64,000 bases of DNA, from positions 6,488,349 to 6,552,348 of the forward strand of contig NW_025813447.1 of the NCBI RefSeq assembly GCF_021976095.1, in the 5' to 3' direction. The notes beneath the pieces are model-generated. The model saw nothing but the letters and a program-made list of their open reading frames with translations. It had not been told where the DNA came from and did no database searches. Both the position numbers and the translations under genes were made by a program. Below, one piece after another: positions 45,797 to 58,583 of the stretch. The stretch comes from Xenia sp. Carnegie-2017 (taxonomy: Eukaryota; Cnidaria; Anthozoa; Malacalcyonacea; Xeniidae). The stretch's first letter is position 1, and each line of letters begins with the position of its first letter.

Positions 45797-45947
45797 TTTA
45801 ATGATCGTTCGGAATATATGCTCACAAATCTTTGGACGGAATAAAAACAAGATGTTTTCGCCTTCGATATGTATATTTCACTGACATTTGATTGACATGT
45901 TTTTCTTCTATTATGCATTTATAATTACTACTCTGATCTTTCTTACA
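45797..45947 (-). repeat. BEL/Pao LTR (3' LTR of the element)
   Basis: 151 bp, from TTTAATGATCGTTCGG to TCTTTCTTACA on the plus strand, i.e. starting TGTAAGAAAG on the element's own strand. Confidence 0.95.
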
Positions 45948-48900
45948 CTCCCCAGTGTTGACATAATAAAATGTTGTCAACAAACAAAACAAAAAAAACA
46001 AAACTATTTTTAGCTAAGAATGTACAGTTATTTAGAACTTGTTTGTATTCTGCAATCTTCGCAATTGTCCTGTTATTCCCGCGCTGCGTTGTGGTCGATC
46101 AGTTGGACGAAGGACTTGTTCTTTTTCGCCTTTCTTATCGTTCTCTACTCTTTCGTTAATGTCTTCTTCCTGATGAACCTCAATTGGAATAAGTTGCCTG
46201 ATAGAACGTCGTAACAAGTGTGAATGACTAGAGTCTCCACGAAGGACTCTGACTTGTGCAGCTCGTGTAATTCCATCGTCACCTTGTAACAATTGTTCAA
46301 CTTTCGCCACCTTCCAAAAGATACGTTTTGTTTGATCGTTGCGAATAATGACGATATCTCCCACTGCTATTTCGGGATTTTGATTACCTCTTGATTTTGA
46401 AGTGTATTGCTCTCGTAAGGCTAAAAGATACTCGTTTCTCCATTGAAGAGTAAAACGTTGCAGTAAATTTTTGTGATGTTTCGCCTTTCTCGTCAAAGAT
46501 TGATAGGTGCTCTGAATTTCAAAGTGCTCACTGTTTGGCATGGTCGTTATTCGTCTTCCATACACCAAGTGCGACGGGCTTAGCGGAAGAGATACAGCTT
46601 CTTCATCATCGTACACGTAGGTTAGGGGTCGTGCATTTATTACGCCCTCGATTTCAATCACAATAGTATGCAACTCGTCGTAGGTTAGATTGGTTCTACC
46701 AACTACCTTTCGCAACGGACGTTTCACGCTTCGAATCAAACGTTCCCAGAAGCCTCCCACCAAGGGGCCTTTTCGACGATAAATTGCCATGTAATCTGAT
46801 GGTTTGCAAGATAGCGTAACACTTCCTCAGAACGACATAACTTGCGAATTTCTAAGCATGCAGCTCGGAAAGTCTTAGCATTATCGGATATAAGAAGAGC
46901 TGGCAGTGCTCGTCGACTAGCGTATCTGCGGAACGCGCGGAGAAAGGCTGGAACGCTTAAGGAAGGAGTGAGCTCCAGATGAATGGCTCTAGTAGACGCA
47001 CACGTAAACAATAGAATATACACCTTTGTTGGATTATTGACAAATTATTCCTTTCACAACTCTCTCGTACGAACAAAGGTCCGGCAAAGTCCAAACCTAC
47101 GTTTGTGAAAGGGGGATCATCCGACACTCTGCTAACAGGAAGATCTGGAGGAGGCGTTCCCCCATAAGGAAGACCTTCGGCTTTACGACAAACGACACAT
47201 TTCCTGACGATTTTCTTTACTGCTTCTCGACCACGGATTATCCAAAAATGCTCTCTAATGGTTGTTAGTGTATCACGAATACCGCTGTGCTTCACATTGT
47301 GGTGAACCTCGCATATTAATAACTCCACAAATCTTGATTCCTTTGGAAGCAATACAGGATTTTTGCTCTCCAGATTCAGCGATGAATTCTTCAGTCTCCC
47401 ATGGCACCGCAGCACGTGATCACCGTCAAGAAATAGCCCAAATTGCTTAACATAAATGGGTATTGAAGAATTCACCTTCTTTGACAGTAGGAATAATATT
47501 TCCTTTTCAAAAGATAGTTGTTGAATAGACCTTATCCACAGCAGCTGCGCCTTCCTTATTTCGTCTGAGCTTAGTTCTTCTGAGGTTGTGAGTTTGTTTG
47601 TTGTTCGCTCGCACCGTGGCATCTTCTTTAACATGTTGATGAATCTCATTACATAAGCAGTTGTTCGAAGAAGTTGCTTCATGGAGCTATAACGACATTC
47701 GGATGCTCTTTCACAATTTCCCTCAGAACTTCGTCACTTTGTGAGAGGTTGCCAACTGGACGTTTTGGTCACTCTTCTTCGCCCCTTGCCAAGAATTTGG
47801 GTCCATTGAACCATAAGGAAGAATTCGAAAGTAGTTGCCCAGAAATACCTCGTGAGGGTAAATCTGCAGGATTAAGTGATCCACGACAAAAGTTCCAAGA
47901 TTCCGTCAACGAAATACTTCGAATCTTGTTCACTCGATGCTGCACGAATGGTTTCCATGCTCGATCGTTTCGTATCCAGTGAAGTCCTGTCATCGAGTCA
48001 ACCCAATAAAAAACTTCCAGACTCCACTTGAGTGCCTTTAACAAAGACTCTACTAACTTCGCTAGTACAGTCGTTGCCACCAGCTCTAAACGGGGAATCG
48101 TTTGCTTTTTCACTGGTGCCACCTTTGTCTTTGAAGCGATTAATTTCACGTCGATGGTACCATTCTCATAGACTGTTCTTACATAGACAACAGCACCAAT
48201 TGCACTTTCAGATGCATCACTGAATCCATGAACTTGTGCAGTAAAGTATTTCGGTTGGAGTAGATAATAGCACCTCGGTACACGAACATCATTTAGAAAC
48301 CTTAACTCTGACAATAAAACGTTCCACTGTTCACGCAGATTGCCATGCAGTTCACAGTCCCATCCCAGTCTATCCAAGCACATGATTTGAAACAGAATTT
48401 TGAGCCTTATCGTAAAGGGAGACAAGAATCCAAGGGGATCGAAGATTTTAGATGACCATTTCAACAACGATCGCTTTGTAACAGGTAATGAATTGGCGTA
48501 CTCGATTATTTCAGTCAAATTGAATAGAAATGTGTCCTCCACCGTATCCCACACCATTCCTAGTACTTTGACTTGAGTGGGTTCCGTGAGCAGTGACTCT
48601 TTTGCAATTGTGAACTTTGTAAAGGACTGATCATCTTGAGTAACGCTTGACTTGTCACTAATCAAGCTCAAATTCTTTTTACCTTCTAACGCTTCGATAG
48701 ACTTCACTACGTTACTGGAATTCGAGTTCCATTTTCGCAAGTTGAATCCACCCTTGGCCATCAACTGCTTTGTTCCCTTGTATATTTGCAAAGCGGTTTC
48801 ATCGGTTTCAGCACCGGACACAAAATCATCGACATACAGAGAATTTTTCAAGTGTTCAACAGTTTCTGGCTCCTGCTTCTCGTGTGTCTTCAAATGATAG

Positions 48901-51839
48901 TTGATAGTAGCTCCTAGAATTGCTGGCGAAGGTCGTAGACCAAAAACCAATCGACAAAACCTTAGCTTTAATACTTCTGAATGAGGATCCCTAGCGTCCC
49001 TTAGCCACAAAAAACGAAGCATGTCTCTATCTTCTTTGTCAATTCCAATCATTAAGAATGCTTTCTCAATGTCAGCAACTAGCCCAATCTTGTTGTGTCG
49101 AAATTTGACGAGCAAATCAAAGATTTGTGGAATGAGGTTCGGCCCGGTCAGTAAGCAATCGTTTAGTGAAAAGTTACGCAAGTTCGTTGTAGCAGATCCA
49201 TCATATACAACGCGTAGCTTCGTAGTAACCTTATCCTTTCGTATGACACAATGATGGGGAAGATAGTGAATTTTACCACGATCCTTATCAGATGCCGGAA
49301 CCCATTTGACTATTCCTGCTGCCAATTGTTCAGTAATACCATTATTAAAATTCTTCAAGATTTTGTGGATCCTTTAGCAATTTTCGATGCAATGATCTCA
49401 ATCTATTATGACAGAGTTCGTAATCGTCATCAATTTGCACATGATCATTTTTCCACGGCAGACCAACTTCGTAGCGTGTTCCAGCGAATTGAATATTTCG
49501 CACAAAATCTTGTTCCTCGGGTGAGTTCTCCGAGTCAAAGGAGTCAATGCCAACGTTCTCAGTTTCCCAAAAACGCTTCAATGATATTGTTAACTCAACC
49601 CTATCGGTTACGACAGTAGAATTATCAAGGCAGTCGGCTGCTAAAATGAGGCTGTTCAGAGTATGTCCGTCTGATTTTTGTGATGACCATCCAGACAAAA
49701 GCCATCCCAATTTGCTGCTCATCGCTGTTGGACCATTTTCTCCTCGTACGACATCACCTGTGACTACGTCCCAATAATGATCACCTCCTATCAAGATGTC
49801 CATTGAATCACAGCTACCATTGTTATCAGAAGAATCAAAGTCTGCAAGTTCTAAACCATGGAGATGTGGATATTCGTCTATATTTATCCTTGTAGGAAGT
49901 GGTGCACATATTGTTGGAAATGCGATTGCTATCTCTACTACCTCACCTCCACTCTTGTTTGCAATGCTCACCTTGAACACTTCGCAGCTTTCACGTTTAC
50001 TCTTGCTTTGGCCAAAGGTATTTAATTGAAGTGTCTCCTTACCAATTGAATTTAACCATAACCGGCCTTGAAGTGACCTTCGAATGTAAGACCTTTGGCT
50101 TCCAGTGTCAAAGAGAATTCGTGCTGGAACCGATTTTGATCCATTTGATACGAGAGCTCTGGCCGTCTGCAAAAGAACACTTCCCTTGACAGTTCGTGTG
50201 ACAGCTGTTGTGGTTGGAGAGTTTACACCTTCTGATACTTTCTGTGGATTGGTGTCATCAATTGCTTTCTCATTTTGGACACCCTGACTGTTGGTAGCAG
50301 GATTGCTGCAAATAGATTGGTGATGCCTCCCGGAACAATGTCGACATTTTCTTGTGACGATACACTTGCTTGCTTGGTGTCCCTTTTTCAGGCAAATAAA
50401 GCAACGGTTGGAGTCCCTTAGAATTTTAACTCGGGCTTCCCTTCCCTTTACATCTTCACAAGATGCTGAATAATGTGATCCTTGACAGTATACGCATTTT
50501 ACCTTGAAGCTACAGGCACCGTCTTTATCATTTTTTGTCACTACAAATGTTCCAGCTGTCGATGGCTTGTTGGGCTTATCTTTGTTCTGGGGTTTTTCAA
50601 TCGAACGCGATGACTCGCTCATTTCACGTGCCTCAACTTCAAACTTTATGGTTTTGAGCAACTCGTCAATTTGCCAAACATCACCAGTAGCTTTTCGTGC
50701 TACCTGCAATCTTATTTCACTCGGTAGTTTGGACATAATAATTGGTATTAGCAGACTGCCGTACTGGTTTGCAGATACCCCAAGCGAATCAAGTCCTCGC
50801 ACTTGAACACTTATTTGATCGAAAACATATCTCAATTGCCCGGTACGATTTTCAGAACATGCAGATATTTGTAGGATTTGATCCATATGTGCGGAAATGA
50901 CCTGTTGGGTTGGACCAAATCTATCTTGCAGAATCGCAATTGCTGCGTCATAATTTGCGGATGTTAAGGTAAGTCCCTTAATCGAACGAGCTGCACTACC
51001 CTCAAGTAATGAGAATAGGTAATTGAATTTGTTTACCTTAGACATACTCTCGTTGCTGTGAGTCGTAGCATAGTATAAGTCCCAAAAGGCGTTCCATTCT
51101 GTGATCTTTCCACTGAATTTTGGCAATTGAAGTTTGGGAAGCTTTGGCATCATTATCGCTGGTGTTGTTCTGATAGGGGCATTCAAAATCGTAGAATTCG
51201 TATTAATCACTTCATTCGTAATCGTATCAATAGCATTCGTGTTCGTATAGACCGTATTCGTGTTCGTATAGACCGTATTCGTGTTCGTATTAACCGCATT
51301 CGTGTTCGTGTTCACCGCATTTCGTGTTCGTATTAACAGCATCCGTGTTCGTGTTATTCTCATCGTTGCTTATCGTTGTGTTACTCGTGCGTGCTGTTTC
51401 TACCACTAAAGGAATCTGTTCGACTTGTGGTGTAGGAATTTGCCTTCTTTTTATAGTTTCTTGACAAATCTCCGGTTTTCTTGCTGCTTCGATTTTACGT
51501 CTAGTGCTTAGAATTCTATCCGAGACGGCGGCTGCTTCTTCAATTTCGTGTTCAATATCCGTTACATCGCATATCCCAATGATTTCGTCGTTTATTTCGT
51601 CTAAGATCTTCATCTTACTCTCGAGTTGTTCAGCGATGACATTACATCGTTCGATGTCTACTTCAGTGGTATCCAGAAGCTCGAGTGCTTCTTTTACAAG
51701 CCTTGTACACACGCCACGATAACCGCCTCGTTTGGCGCGAAGTCGTTCAATATTATCCTTCGACATTTCTTTGGTTTTCGAATGAAGCTGTTCTATAATA
51801 CCGTCGTATACTTACTTACCGGCCCCACGTTGGGCGCCA

Positions 51840-51989
51840 TTTAATGATCGTTCGGAATATATGCTCACAAATCTTTGTACGGAATAAAAACAAGATTTTT
51901 CGCCTTCGATATGTATATTTCACTGACATTTGATTGACATGTTTTTCTTCTATTATGCATTTATAATTACTACTCTGATCTTTCTTACA
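51840..51989 (-). repeat. BEL/Pao LTR (5' LTR of the element)
   Basis: 150 bp, nearly identical to 45797-45947. The primer binding site adjoins it at about 51828-51839. Confidence 0.95.
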
Positions 51990-52156
51990 TGATACGTCCA
52001 GTTATGTCAACTGTCAAGAATGAAGACGGTTTGACTCGTCTTGTGACCGTTTTTATCGTTCCGACAAGTTTAAGCCACGCACCAAAGAAATCCGTCTTAC
52101 GTCGTCCGTCTTAAGACGCATGATATTAACTGTCTTAAGCATAAAAACGGCCATTG

Positions 52157-53814
52157 ATTTCTCTCGTGTTGTATGCACTGTTGACCGGATGTTAGTAGTA
52201 TTTCTGCAGCGTAAAGATGAGATCTCAATGTATTGTTCCTGTTGGAAAACTCCTCTCCGCTTTCCAGTTGCTGGTTCAATAACACTCTGGAGACTGTATC
52301 TTTCGACAATTTTATTGGACATACTCACAACTCTCACTCAAAAACTCTCTAATTATTTACATGTCTTTATACTGATTGCTTCGGGCAAAGTTCACAGCAC
52401 TCCATTCATTAGGAACTAAGCTTGTGGGTCTTAAGGAAATTATGAGTACATACTACACCTACCGGGACATACACCTAAAATAGCTGCACGTAAATCTGTT
52501 CTTTTCAATGGTTTTAATTTACATATTTTTTTTCGATGTCATGCAATCTGAATAACCCCAACCGTATCTGTATTCAAAAAGAATTCCTTAACAGTTTCTC
52601 TTTCAAAAAGGTAGCCCCCAGTCTCCTAGATGTTGTTTGGTAAAAGAAGATCCTGATTCCCGGAACCTGCGTTTTGTTGTACAGGACCCTTCGACATCTT
52701 GGTCTTCTACGCATTTATATGCGCTGTGTCCAACCTTCATTACTCAGAGCAATTAATAAGCCCTTAATAACCGAGCGCGAGGTCTTTACGGAGAAATATC
52801 GGACCGAAGTTTTTCCGTACAGACCGAGCACGTAGGGCGAGGTTTGTACAAATAGACAGAGGTCCCATATTTCTCAGTTAAGACCGAAAAAGCGAGGTTA
52901 TTAAAAGGTTTATTATATGGCATTATTTGACGTGAAATGAAGCTTGCTTTCTTTCTCGTCCTTGCTGCTTCATACCGGTTGGCTTTCACTTTTCTGATTT
53001 TCGTCCATAAAAAATAAATCGTTTCAAATTATATCGTCTGGATAGTAAAACTGTTTTCCAAGTGTTTTTCCTTCGAATCACATTCGTAAATGTTTCTTTG
53101 TTTCGTTTATTTTGCGTTTTGCAGTTTGCATTACGAAGTTTGTTTACATTTGACTGTAAAATTACGCGTTTTAGACAGTGCTCGATTACGGGAAAATAAT
53201 GGACCGGCAAAAATGTTTCTGAGCCAATCAAAGCATGCATTTTTCCGGAAGTGACGCTTGCCATGTAATAATTGACCTTTTATTTCTTCATTTTTCTCTT
53301 TTTATCATCTGTTTCGCCGTAACGTGTGCACGAAGTGATCTGGTTTGCTGCGGGTACTTTAACATCGTACGGCAAATAACTAGACAGAATGTGAGCGTCA
53401 TTACCAATATGCAATGTAAATATTCAAATCTCTTAAATTTGTGCATTTTCGCAACTCATAAAACATTATTTATTGTAAACTCAAACGAAATATTGATTGG
53501 ACTAAGACTTTTTATCCACGTTAGAATGATATGAAATTTGAAGAATACAGAAACAAGCATGCAGCTGGTGTATGTTGGACGTTGAAAAAATGAGAAATCT
53601 AAGTGCCTGTATTGAAGAGGAATAAATGCAATTCAATCAATCTTTGACTAACAGAGTTATAGCAGTTTCAAAAGCAAAAGGAGGTCATACAAAATTTTAG
53701 AATGATGTCAACTTGTTCTAAATCATATAAATTTAGTGCAAATACGTATTGCATGCCTTTATATTGCTTTGGCAATGACAATGGGTTGAATACCAACCAA
53801 AGGTTGGACATTAC
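52157..53814. other. Intronic or intergenic sequence with a foldback repeat
   Basis: Around 52760-52915 GACCGAG/GCGAGGT-type motifs occur in both orientations (GGTCTTTACGGAGAAATATC against CCCATATTTCTCAGTTAAGACC), a foldback family I associate with anthozoan genomes. No exon recognised. Confidence 0.5.
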
Positions 53815-54040
53815 TCACGACATACACAACGCAGACTTACAAACATTATGAAACGCTTCTGCACAGATATTGACATTCGACTAATTTTCACATCATTCAA
53901 AATCGAAAACCTATTCTCATTCAAAGACCCAATCCCTGATTCAATTAAATCTATGGTGGTATATGAATTCAATTGCGCAGGATGCAACACCAGCACAGAG
54001 GCCGTGCAAAGTCGTACTACTTGTAATACGACTGTTGAAT
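53815..54040 (+). mobile_element. Penelope-like endonuclease fragment
   Basis: Plus strand codes RRLTNIMKRFCTDIDIRLIF, FSFKDPIPDSIKSMVVYEFN and CAGCNT, which match the connector and start of the GIY-YIG region (compare VVYSFKFRCCSASYVGQTTR in the copy at 61085). It stops where other repeats intervene; the region's tail reappears at 55010-55260. Confidence 0.65.
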
Positions 54041-54229
54041 TTAAATAGCTGAATTTTAATTAGGTAAATACGTTGTCAATTCGTCTTACTGAAGCAATAG
54101 AAATTGATGCAACAATGGTACTACCATCGTATTTTTATAAGTAAAACAAGTTAGGCACAAGAAAAAGACTCGTGGCAAAGAGCAATTGTGGAACACAACG
54201 GTTAACATGCAGCAACATGGGTCACAAAC

Positions 54230-54349
54230 CTTTGCAACATCGTCAGTTCCAATCTGTTCTTTGAAATCGCCGAGTATCGCTTTGAATATTTCACTATCCC
54301 GTCGCTCGTTCCCAGCCTTATCACGCGCGCGGCACATTGGACATGAAAC
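54230..54349 (-). CDS. Small exon with a CPMCR motif
   Basis: 40 codons between acceptor acttacacag and AAG|gtttgt: VSCPMCRARDKAGNERRDSE then IFKAILGDFKEQIGTDDVAK. The CPMCR pair resembles the last part of a RING or other zinc finger. It lies on the same strand as, and between exons of, the coiled-coil gene, so it could be one of its exons or belong to another gene. Confidence 0.4.
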
Positions 54350-54654
54350 CTGTGTAAGTGACGGTGAATTGAAATGAAATAAGTAAATGACACGAAACAG
54401 ATAGAAATGTGAAAATTATTACAATGATCTCAAAAACGTTTTGACGCCTCACAATTTTTGTGGTTGAGACCACGCGTCTCAGAGATGGATTCTGGATGAT
54501 TTCGTAGAAAAGGTACTCTGGTTTGACAATACAGTTTTTTTACAAGTTAATTCGATGGTTCCCTTCATTTACGAGGAAATCAGACAGGCTAATAAGATAA
54601 ACTGAACTAGTAAAACGGTGGAAAAAAGGTTCATTTAATGTAAACGACGAGGTT

Positions 54655-55410
54655 TTGAAAATAGACATGTTTCGACACGTCATGATGCCATCTTTAGTAT
54701 GAGTGAAGAATTACATAACTAATACAAAGTTTATATAAATGTAAAACGATACAGTAACATAAATATATAAATATGGATAACTTATAACAATAATAAGGAA
54801 ATGAGATAAATCAATGGGGAGCGTGTAACAAACTAAATATTGTGTTGAGTCTAAAAACTTGAACATTGAGGTCAAGGGTTAGTTTTGTTAATGTGGAGTG
54901 CTTCTTTGATTTTAAGGGAGAAAGAGGTGTCTGCAGTGTCGATGATATTGAAGCAGGAGGGTGAATAGTTGGTTTTACATGAATGAGATTTGAGAAGGTG
55001 CCATTTATCCACCAGAATCAGGGAACATACCACAACAGGCAAAAACTCTCATATCTACCGTTACCTTCCTAAATCTCCTTCATAAAACCAACTTTTAACC
55101 CTCTTGCTTCATAATTATCGACACCGCAGACACCTCATTCTCCCTTAAAATCAAAAAAGCACTCCACATTAACAAAACTAACCATGACCTCAATGTTCAA
55201 GTTTTTAGATTCATCACAATATTTAGTTTGTGACACGCTACCCATTAATTCCTATCATTTCCTTATTATTGTTATAATTTATCCATATTTATGTCACTGT
55301 ATCAAATTCCTTTTCTATAAACTTTGTATTATTTATGTAATTATTCACTCACACTGAACATGGCATCATGAGATGTCGAAACATGTCTGTTTTCAAAAAA
55401 CTCGTCGTTT
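54655..55410. mobile_element. Inverted pair of Penelope 3' fragments
   Basis: The left arm (54655-55015, minus) and right arm (55060-55410, plus) are inverse copies of the same region: a tail coding IIDTADTSFSLKIKKALHIN, a spacer, and a hammerhead-like end (54669-54697 minus; 55354-55384 plus) followed by AAACTCGTCGTTTACATTA-like sequence. The cores (CTAAAGA and CTGAACA) each differ from CUGANGA, so they are probably inactive. Confidence 0.65.
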
Positions 55411-55414
55411 ACAT

Positions 55415-56135
55415 TACAATCAAACCAAATGTTGTGTTCCCCTGAACATTGTAACATACCGGTCACTTTAGCAATACTGATTGGCTGATTCCAAACGCAA
55501 CTAGCTCTAGCGAACTGCACCTTTCTTGCGCTGAAGTAGCTAAACATTCTCTTGTAGAAGTAATGGAAAACAGGTTTCAGATAGTGTTACCGTAATTAGG
55601 CGGACGCTATACTAGTTTTTTTTTTCCGAGAAACCGTTTGCATTGTTTCATGAATTTATATGTAAGATAAAAGAAGCGATTCCGTACATTCAAAATTTAC
55701 TGAATGCAAAAATAAGAGTTGCATACAAAGACGTAAATCTTGTTTTGTTCATCGCTGTTCCTCCTAACGACAATCTGGTCATCTACAAGGCATTTCGAAA
55801 TGCGTACGATTGTGGGGCGGAAGCATTCAAAACAATCGAGCTCGAAGCTGTATTTTTTATAATTTTCGAGGCTGTTCTGTTTCATATTCCCAATTAGGAA
55901 GCAATGCTTTTGAATGTTTCGCCTTGCCCCGATAAATCAACAACACGTTCTCGATTTGGTAAAAAAAATTGTTTAATTTTTTTGTGTGAATTACATGATG
56001 AGAAGTATCAACAGTACAGCACGGGAAAAACTTCAAATTGCAATTGTGTTTGGAATAAGCTAATGAATATTGCTAAATTGACAGGTATGTTGCAACGTTC
56101 AGTGGAACACAACATCCGATTTGACTGTAAATGCA
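55415..56135. repeat. Inverted repeats of ~100 bp around a 500-bp centre
   Basis: TTGTGTTCCCCTGAACATTG (55433) pairs with the inverted CAACGTTCAGTGGAACACAA (56094), and homology continues through TTTGGAAT and ATTGCTAAA. The centre holds short plus frames (55643-55897) without known motifs. Confidence 0.55.
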
Positions 56136-56262
56136 CATTAGCGATGGTGCTTTTACGAAATTATGGTAAAAAAAGTTCATGGATTATTACTTCATACCGG
56201 GAGGTCGTGCATAACTACTTTCAAATACCTAGGTAATAGCAATCTTCGACGGGGTTACATAC

Positions 56263-57861
56263 TGTCTCCGAGTGGTCTTTTGTTTTAAGTATTCTTGCTA
56301 ATGTTTGCAAGCACAAGTAATCAGAATAGGCAAAGAAAAAGCTAAACTGAAACCGCGACCGTGCCTCTATTGACTGAGTATCCAAACTATCATTTTTCAT
56401 CTCATTTTCATCAACAGTATCAGAAGTTTCTCGTTTATTCATTTCGTTCAAAAGCTCGTTTTTTTGACGACTCAACACCAATTCTTTCTCGACACCACCC
56501 TTCTGCAAGGTTATGCTTTCCAAATCTTTTTTCAAGACACAAATCCGATTATTCAGCTCATCAACTTCAATTGTATGTTTGCTATTCATGCTTTCGACAA
56601 CATCTTCATTTTTCGAACGCAACTCCTCCCTTACGCAAACTAATTCGTTTTGTACACGAAGCAACTCCATCTGAAGCTCATCCTTTTCCGCCACGAGTGT
56701 ATCTTTCTCGTCCGTCGCATCAGACTCACCAGCACTGCCAATTTCCATCTTCAATTTTGATTCCAAATCAACTATACGTGACTCTTTTACGTTCAAATCG
56801 TCGTTCAAACTTTCCATCACCGACTCCATTTGCGTAATTCGTTCATTCAACTCCACATTTTCATTTATAATATCCTCGTGCTTTTGGGTCTTCTCCGCGA
56901 CACAGTCTTTAAGTTCGCAAATTTGCGACGCGTTTTCTCCGATCAATTTGTTCAGACGCATTCTTTCTCTCTCGTTACTCTCGCCTTCCTCTTGTTTGTC
57001 TTGTAATTTGAACAAAAGCGCGTTCACTTCATCTTGCTGAACACGACTCAACTCTTTTTCTTTCTCGTTCACTGCTTCGCGAATGAATTCGATCTGATTG
57101 TCAAACTCTTCTTTCAACCGTTGTTCGCAGAGTTCATGTTTTTTGATCAACTCCTTTTTTGATTCCACCAACGTTTCTAACTCCGCGGTCTGTTTTATAA
57201 TTAAAGATGATTTCTCGTCTATGAGCGCATCCTTTTCTTTCAAATTTAACAGAAACGTCTCCTTCTCGTCTGAATAACTATCTGCAGTTTTTAAATTTTC
57301 TTCTAATCTTTGAAGTGCTTTGGTCTTCTCTTCTAAAGTTAGTTGCGCATCTTGTAAAGTTTTCATTGTTTCCTTCAGCACTGCTGTGGTCTGCTCATAG
57401 TTTATAGTAGCTTTAAGTAAATCTTCCTCAAGTCTTACCCCACTAGATATACTAGATATACGATCTTTGATGTTGGATTGCTTTTGAATAAGCTCCGTGG
57501 TCATTTCAGATAAATCGCTGCTTAAATTTTCCTTTTCTTTCAATTTCTTCTCGCATTCTGCTTCGAGTTTAAGTGCACGAGCTTCGCTGTCTTTCAACAT
57601 GCACTCACTTGACCTTAACGTTTCCTTCAACAGACTCATCTCCGATTTACACGTTTTAATTTCGATTAAAAGTTTTTTATTTTCAATTATCATATTTTCC
57701 TTTTCCGAAATAACAGCTGCAAGACTGTCTTTTAAGACTTCAATTTCTTCGCCCATTTTTCTTTCAGTTACTTCACAGCGAATGTCACTTTTCTTCAGCA
57801 AATCTTCCACGTCTTCCTTACCAACATCTTTATCCAAACTACCAATTTCCTCTATTTGCAA
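56263..57861 (-). CDS. Coiled-coil host gene, largest exon (533 codons)
   Basis: One exon from acceptor taactag to donor ACA|gtatgt, phase 0. Apart from the last ~35 residues it is a near-continuous coiled coil (LEEKTKALQRLEENLKTADS, LKEKDALIDEKSSLIIKQTA, ESRIVDLESKLKMEIG, VCVREELRSKNEDV), rich in Glu and Lys. The style is that of golgin, CENP-E/F or centrosomal scaffold proteins, which act as long tethers, but sequence alone cannot choose between them. Exons 58110-58217 and 58538-58583 lie upstream and the chain continues downstream to 38939 at least. The gene spans about 20 kb because of transposon-filled introns. Confidence 0.8.
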
Positions 57862-58109
57862 CTAGTTAACACGGGGGGGGGAGAGGAAATAAAAGCAAAA
57901 CGCTAAGATTATTTCATGTCAAAAACATTGTGGTTTTCGTACAAAATAGCTTGAAGGCTTCTGCATTTATCATTGTATGATACAACAATTCTTGAATTCT
58001 GCTTTTGCATGATATCAAGAACTTTGCTTCAACAGATAACATTAACCTCGGGTCTGAGCAATTCTTGATATCATGCACAAAGTCGTCCAATAATTATCAA
58101 TAAACATAC

Positions 58110-58217
58110 CAATTTAATCTTTTCATCATGTTGTTCGACTTCATTAAGCAGTTTCCTTTTCTCCTCTTTGCATTTTTTCACCTCATCTTGCAAACTTGAG
58201 ATTTCTTTTTCATCATT
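58110..58217 (-). CDS. Coiled-coil host gene, exon
   Basis: 36 codons between gttatag and TTG|gtatgt: NDEKEISSLQDEVKKCKEEK, RKLLNEVEQHDEKIKL. It is directly upstream of the large exon. Confidence 0.75.
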
Positions 58218-58537
58218 CTATAACGCAAATAAAAAAAATACAGTTTTGAAACTTCACAAGAGTTTGAACATTCCGCGAATGTCAGTGACGGGGGAAAAAA
58301 GAGTCAAAATTATTTCGGGTCATCTGAAATTAATGGAGGAAAAGCTCGCTTAGCATCGTTTCGATAGCTTTTTTAAAACTCTTGCAAAGAGAAATTAAAG
58401 CTGGCTTAGCACGAATATCGTCAAATCATTCAACAACAAAATATTTGTAGATTTTACACTTCAGGCAAAAAAAAGTTTATTTTGATCCAGCAACTTTAAG
58501 AAACAAGAAGCACACACGAAAATAAAATAATCCATAC

Positions 58538-58583
58538 CTCGGCAGATGATCGTTTCTTTTCAATTACAGAGCAAGAAATGGCG
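58538..58583 (-). CDS. Coiled-coil host gene, small upstream exon
   Basis: 46 bp between tttatag and GAG|gtatgg, coding AISCSVIEKKRSSAE. Short, so the call rests on the paired splice sites and on being next in line. The true 5' end was not found. Confidence 0.4.

Larger units (their letters stand above)
45797..51989 (-). mobile_element. BEL/Pao LTR retrotransposon, young, near full length
   Basis: A 6.2-kb element on the minus strand with 150-bp LTRs, a 5-bp target duplication TGATA (45792-45796 and 51990-51994) and a primer binding site (TGGCGCCCAACG) right after the 5' LTR. Its parts in order are a Gag region with Asn/Thr-rich short repeats and zinc knuckles, a retropepsin-like protease (FDTGSQ), Pao-type reverse transcriptase with the YVDD box, RNase H, and an integrase with zinc-binding and catalytic-core regions and the C-terminal domain usual in this family. 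The LTRs differ at only about two positions, so the insertion is recent. The coding region is interrupted by roughly four or five breaks, so it is a fossil. It sits in an intron of the coiled-coil gene. Confidence 0.95.
45747..52155. mobile_element. Older ~210-bp MITE split by the BEL/Pao insertion
   Basis: GGCCGTTTTTATGCTTAA at 45749 and its inverse TTAAGCATAAAAACGGCC at 52135-52152 are the two ends of one small element. Only its arms remain at 45747-45796 and 51990-52155; the rest of this span is the LTR retrotransposon. A direct ATT flanks both ends. Confidence 0.65.

Noticed and set aside
47262-50806. Plus-strand frames across the BEL/Pao element
   Set aside because: They are antisense to recognised polyprotein domains.
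56361-57865. Plus-strand frames opposite the long coiled-coil exon
   Set aside because: They are antisense shadows with Phe/Ser/Leu-rich composition caused by the Glu/Lys codons of the real strand.
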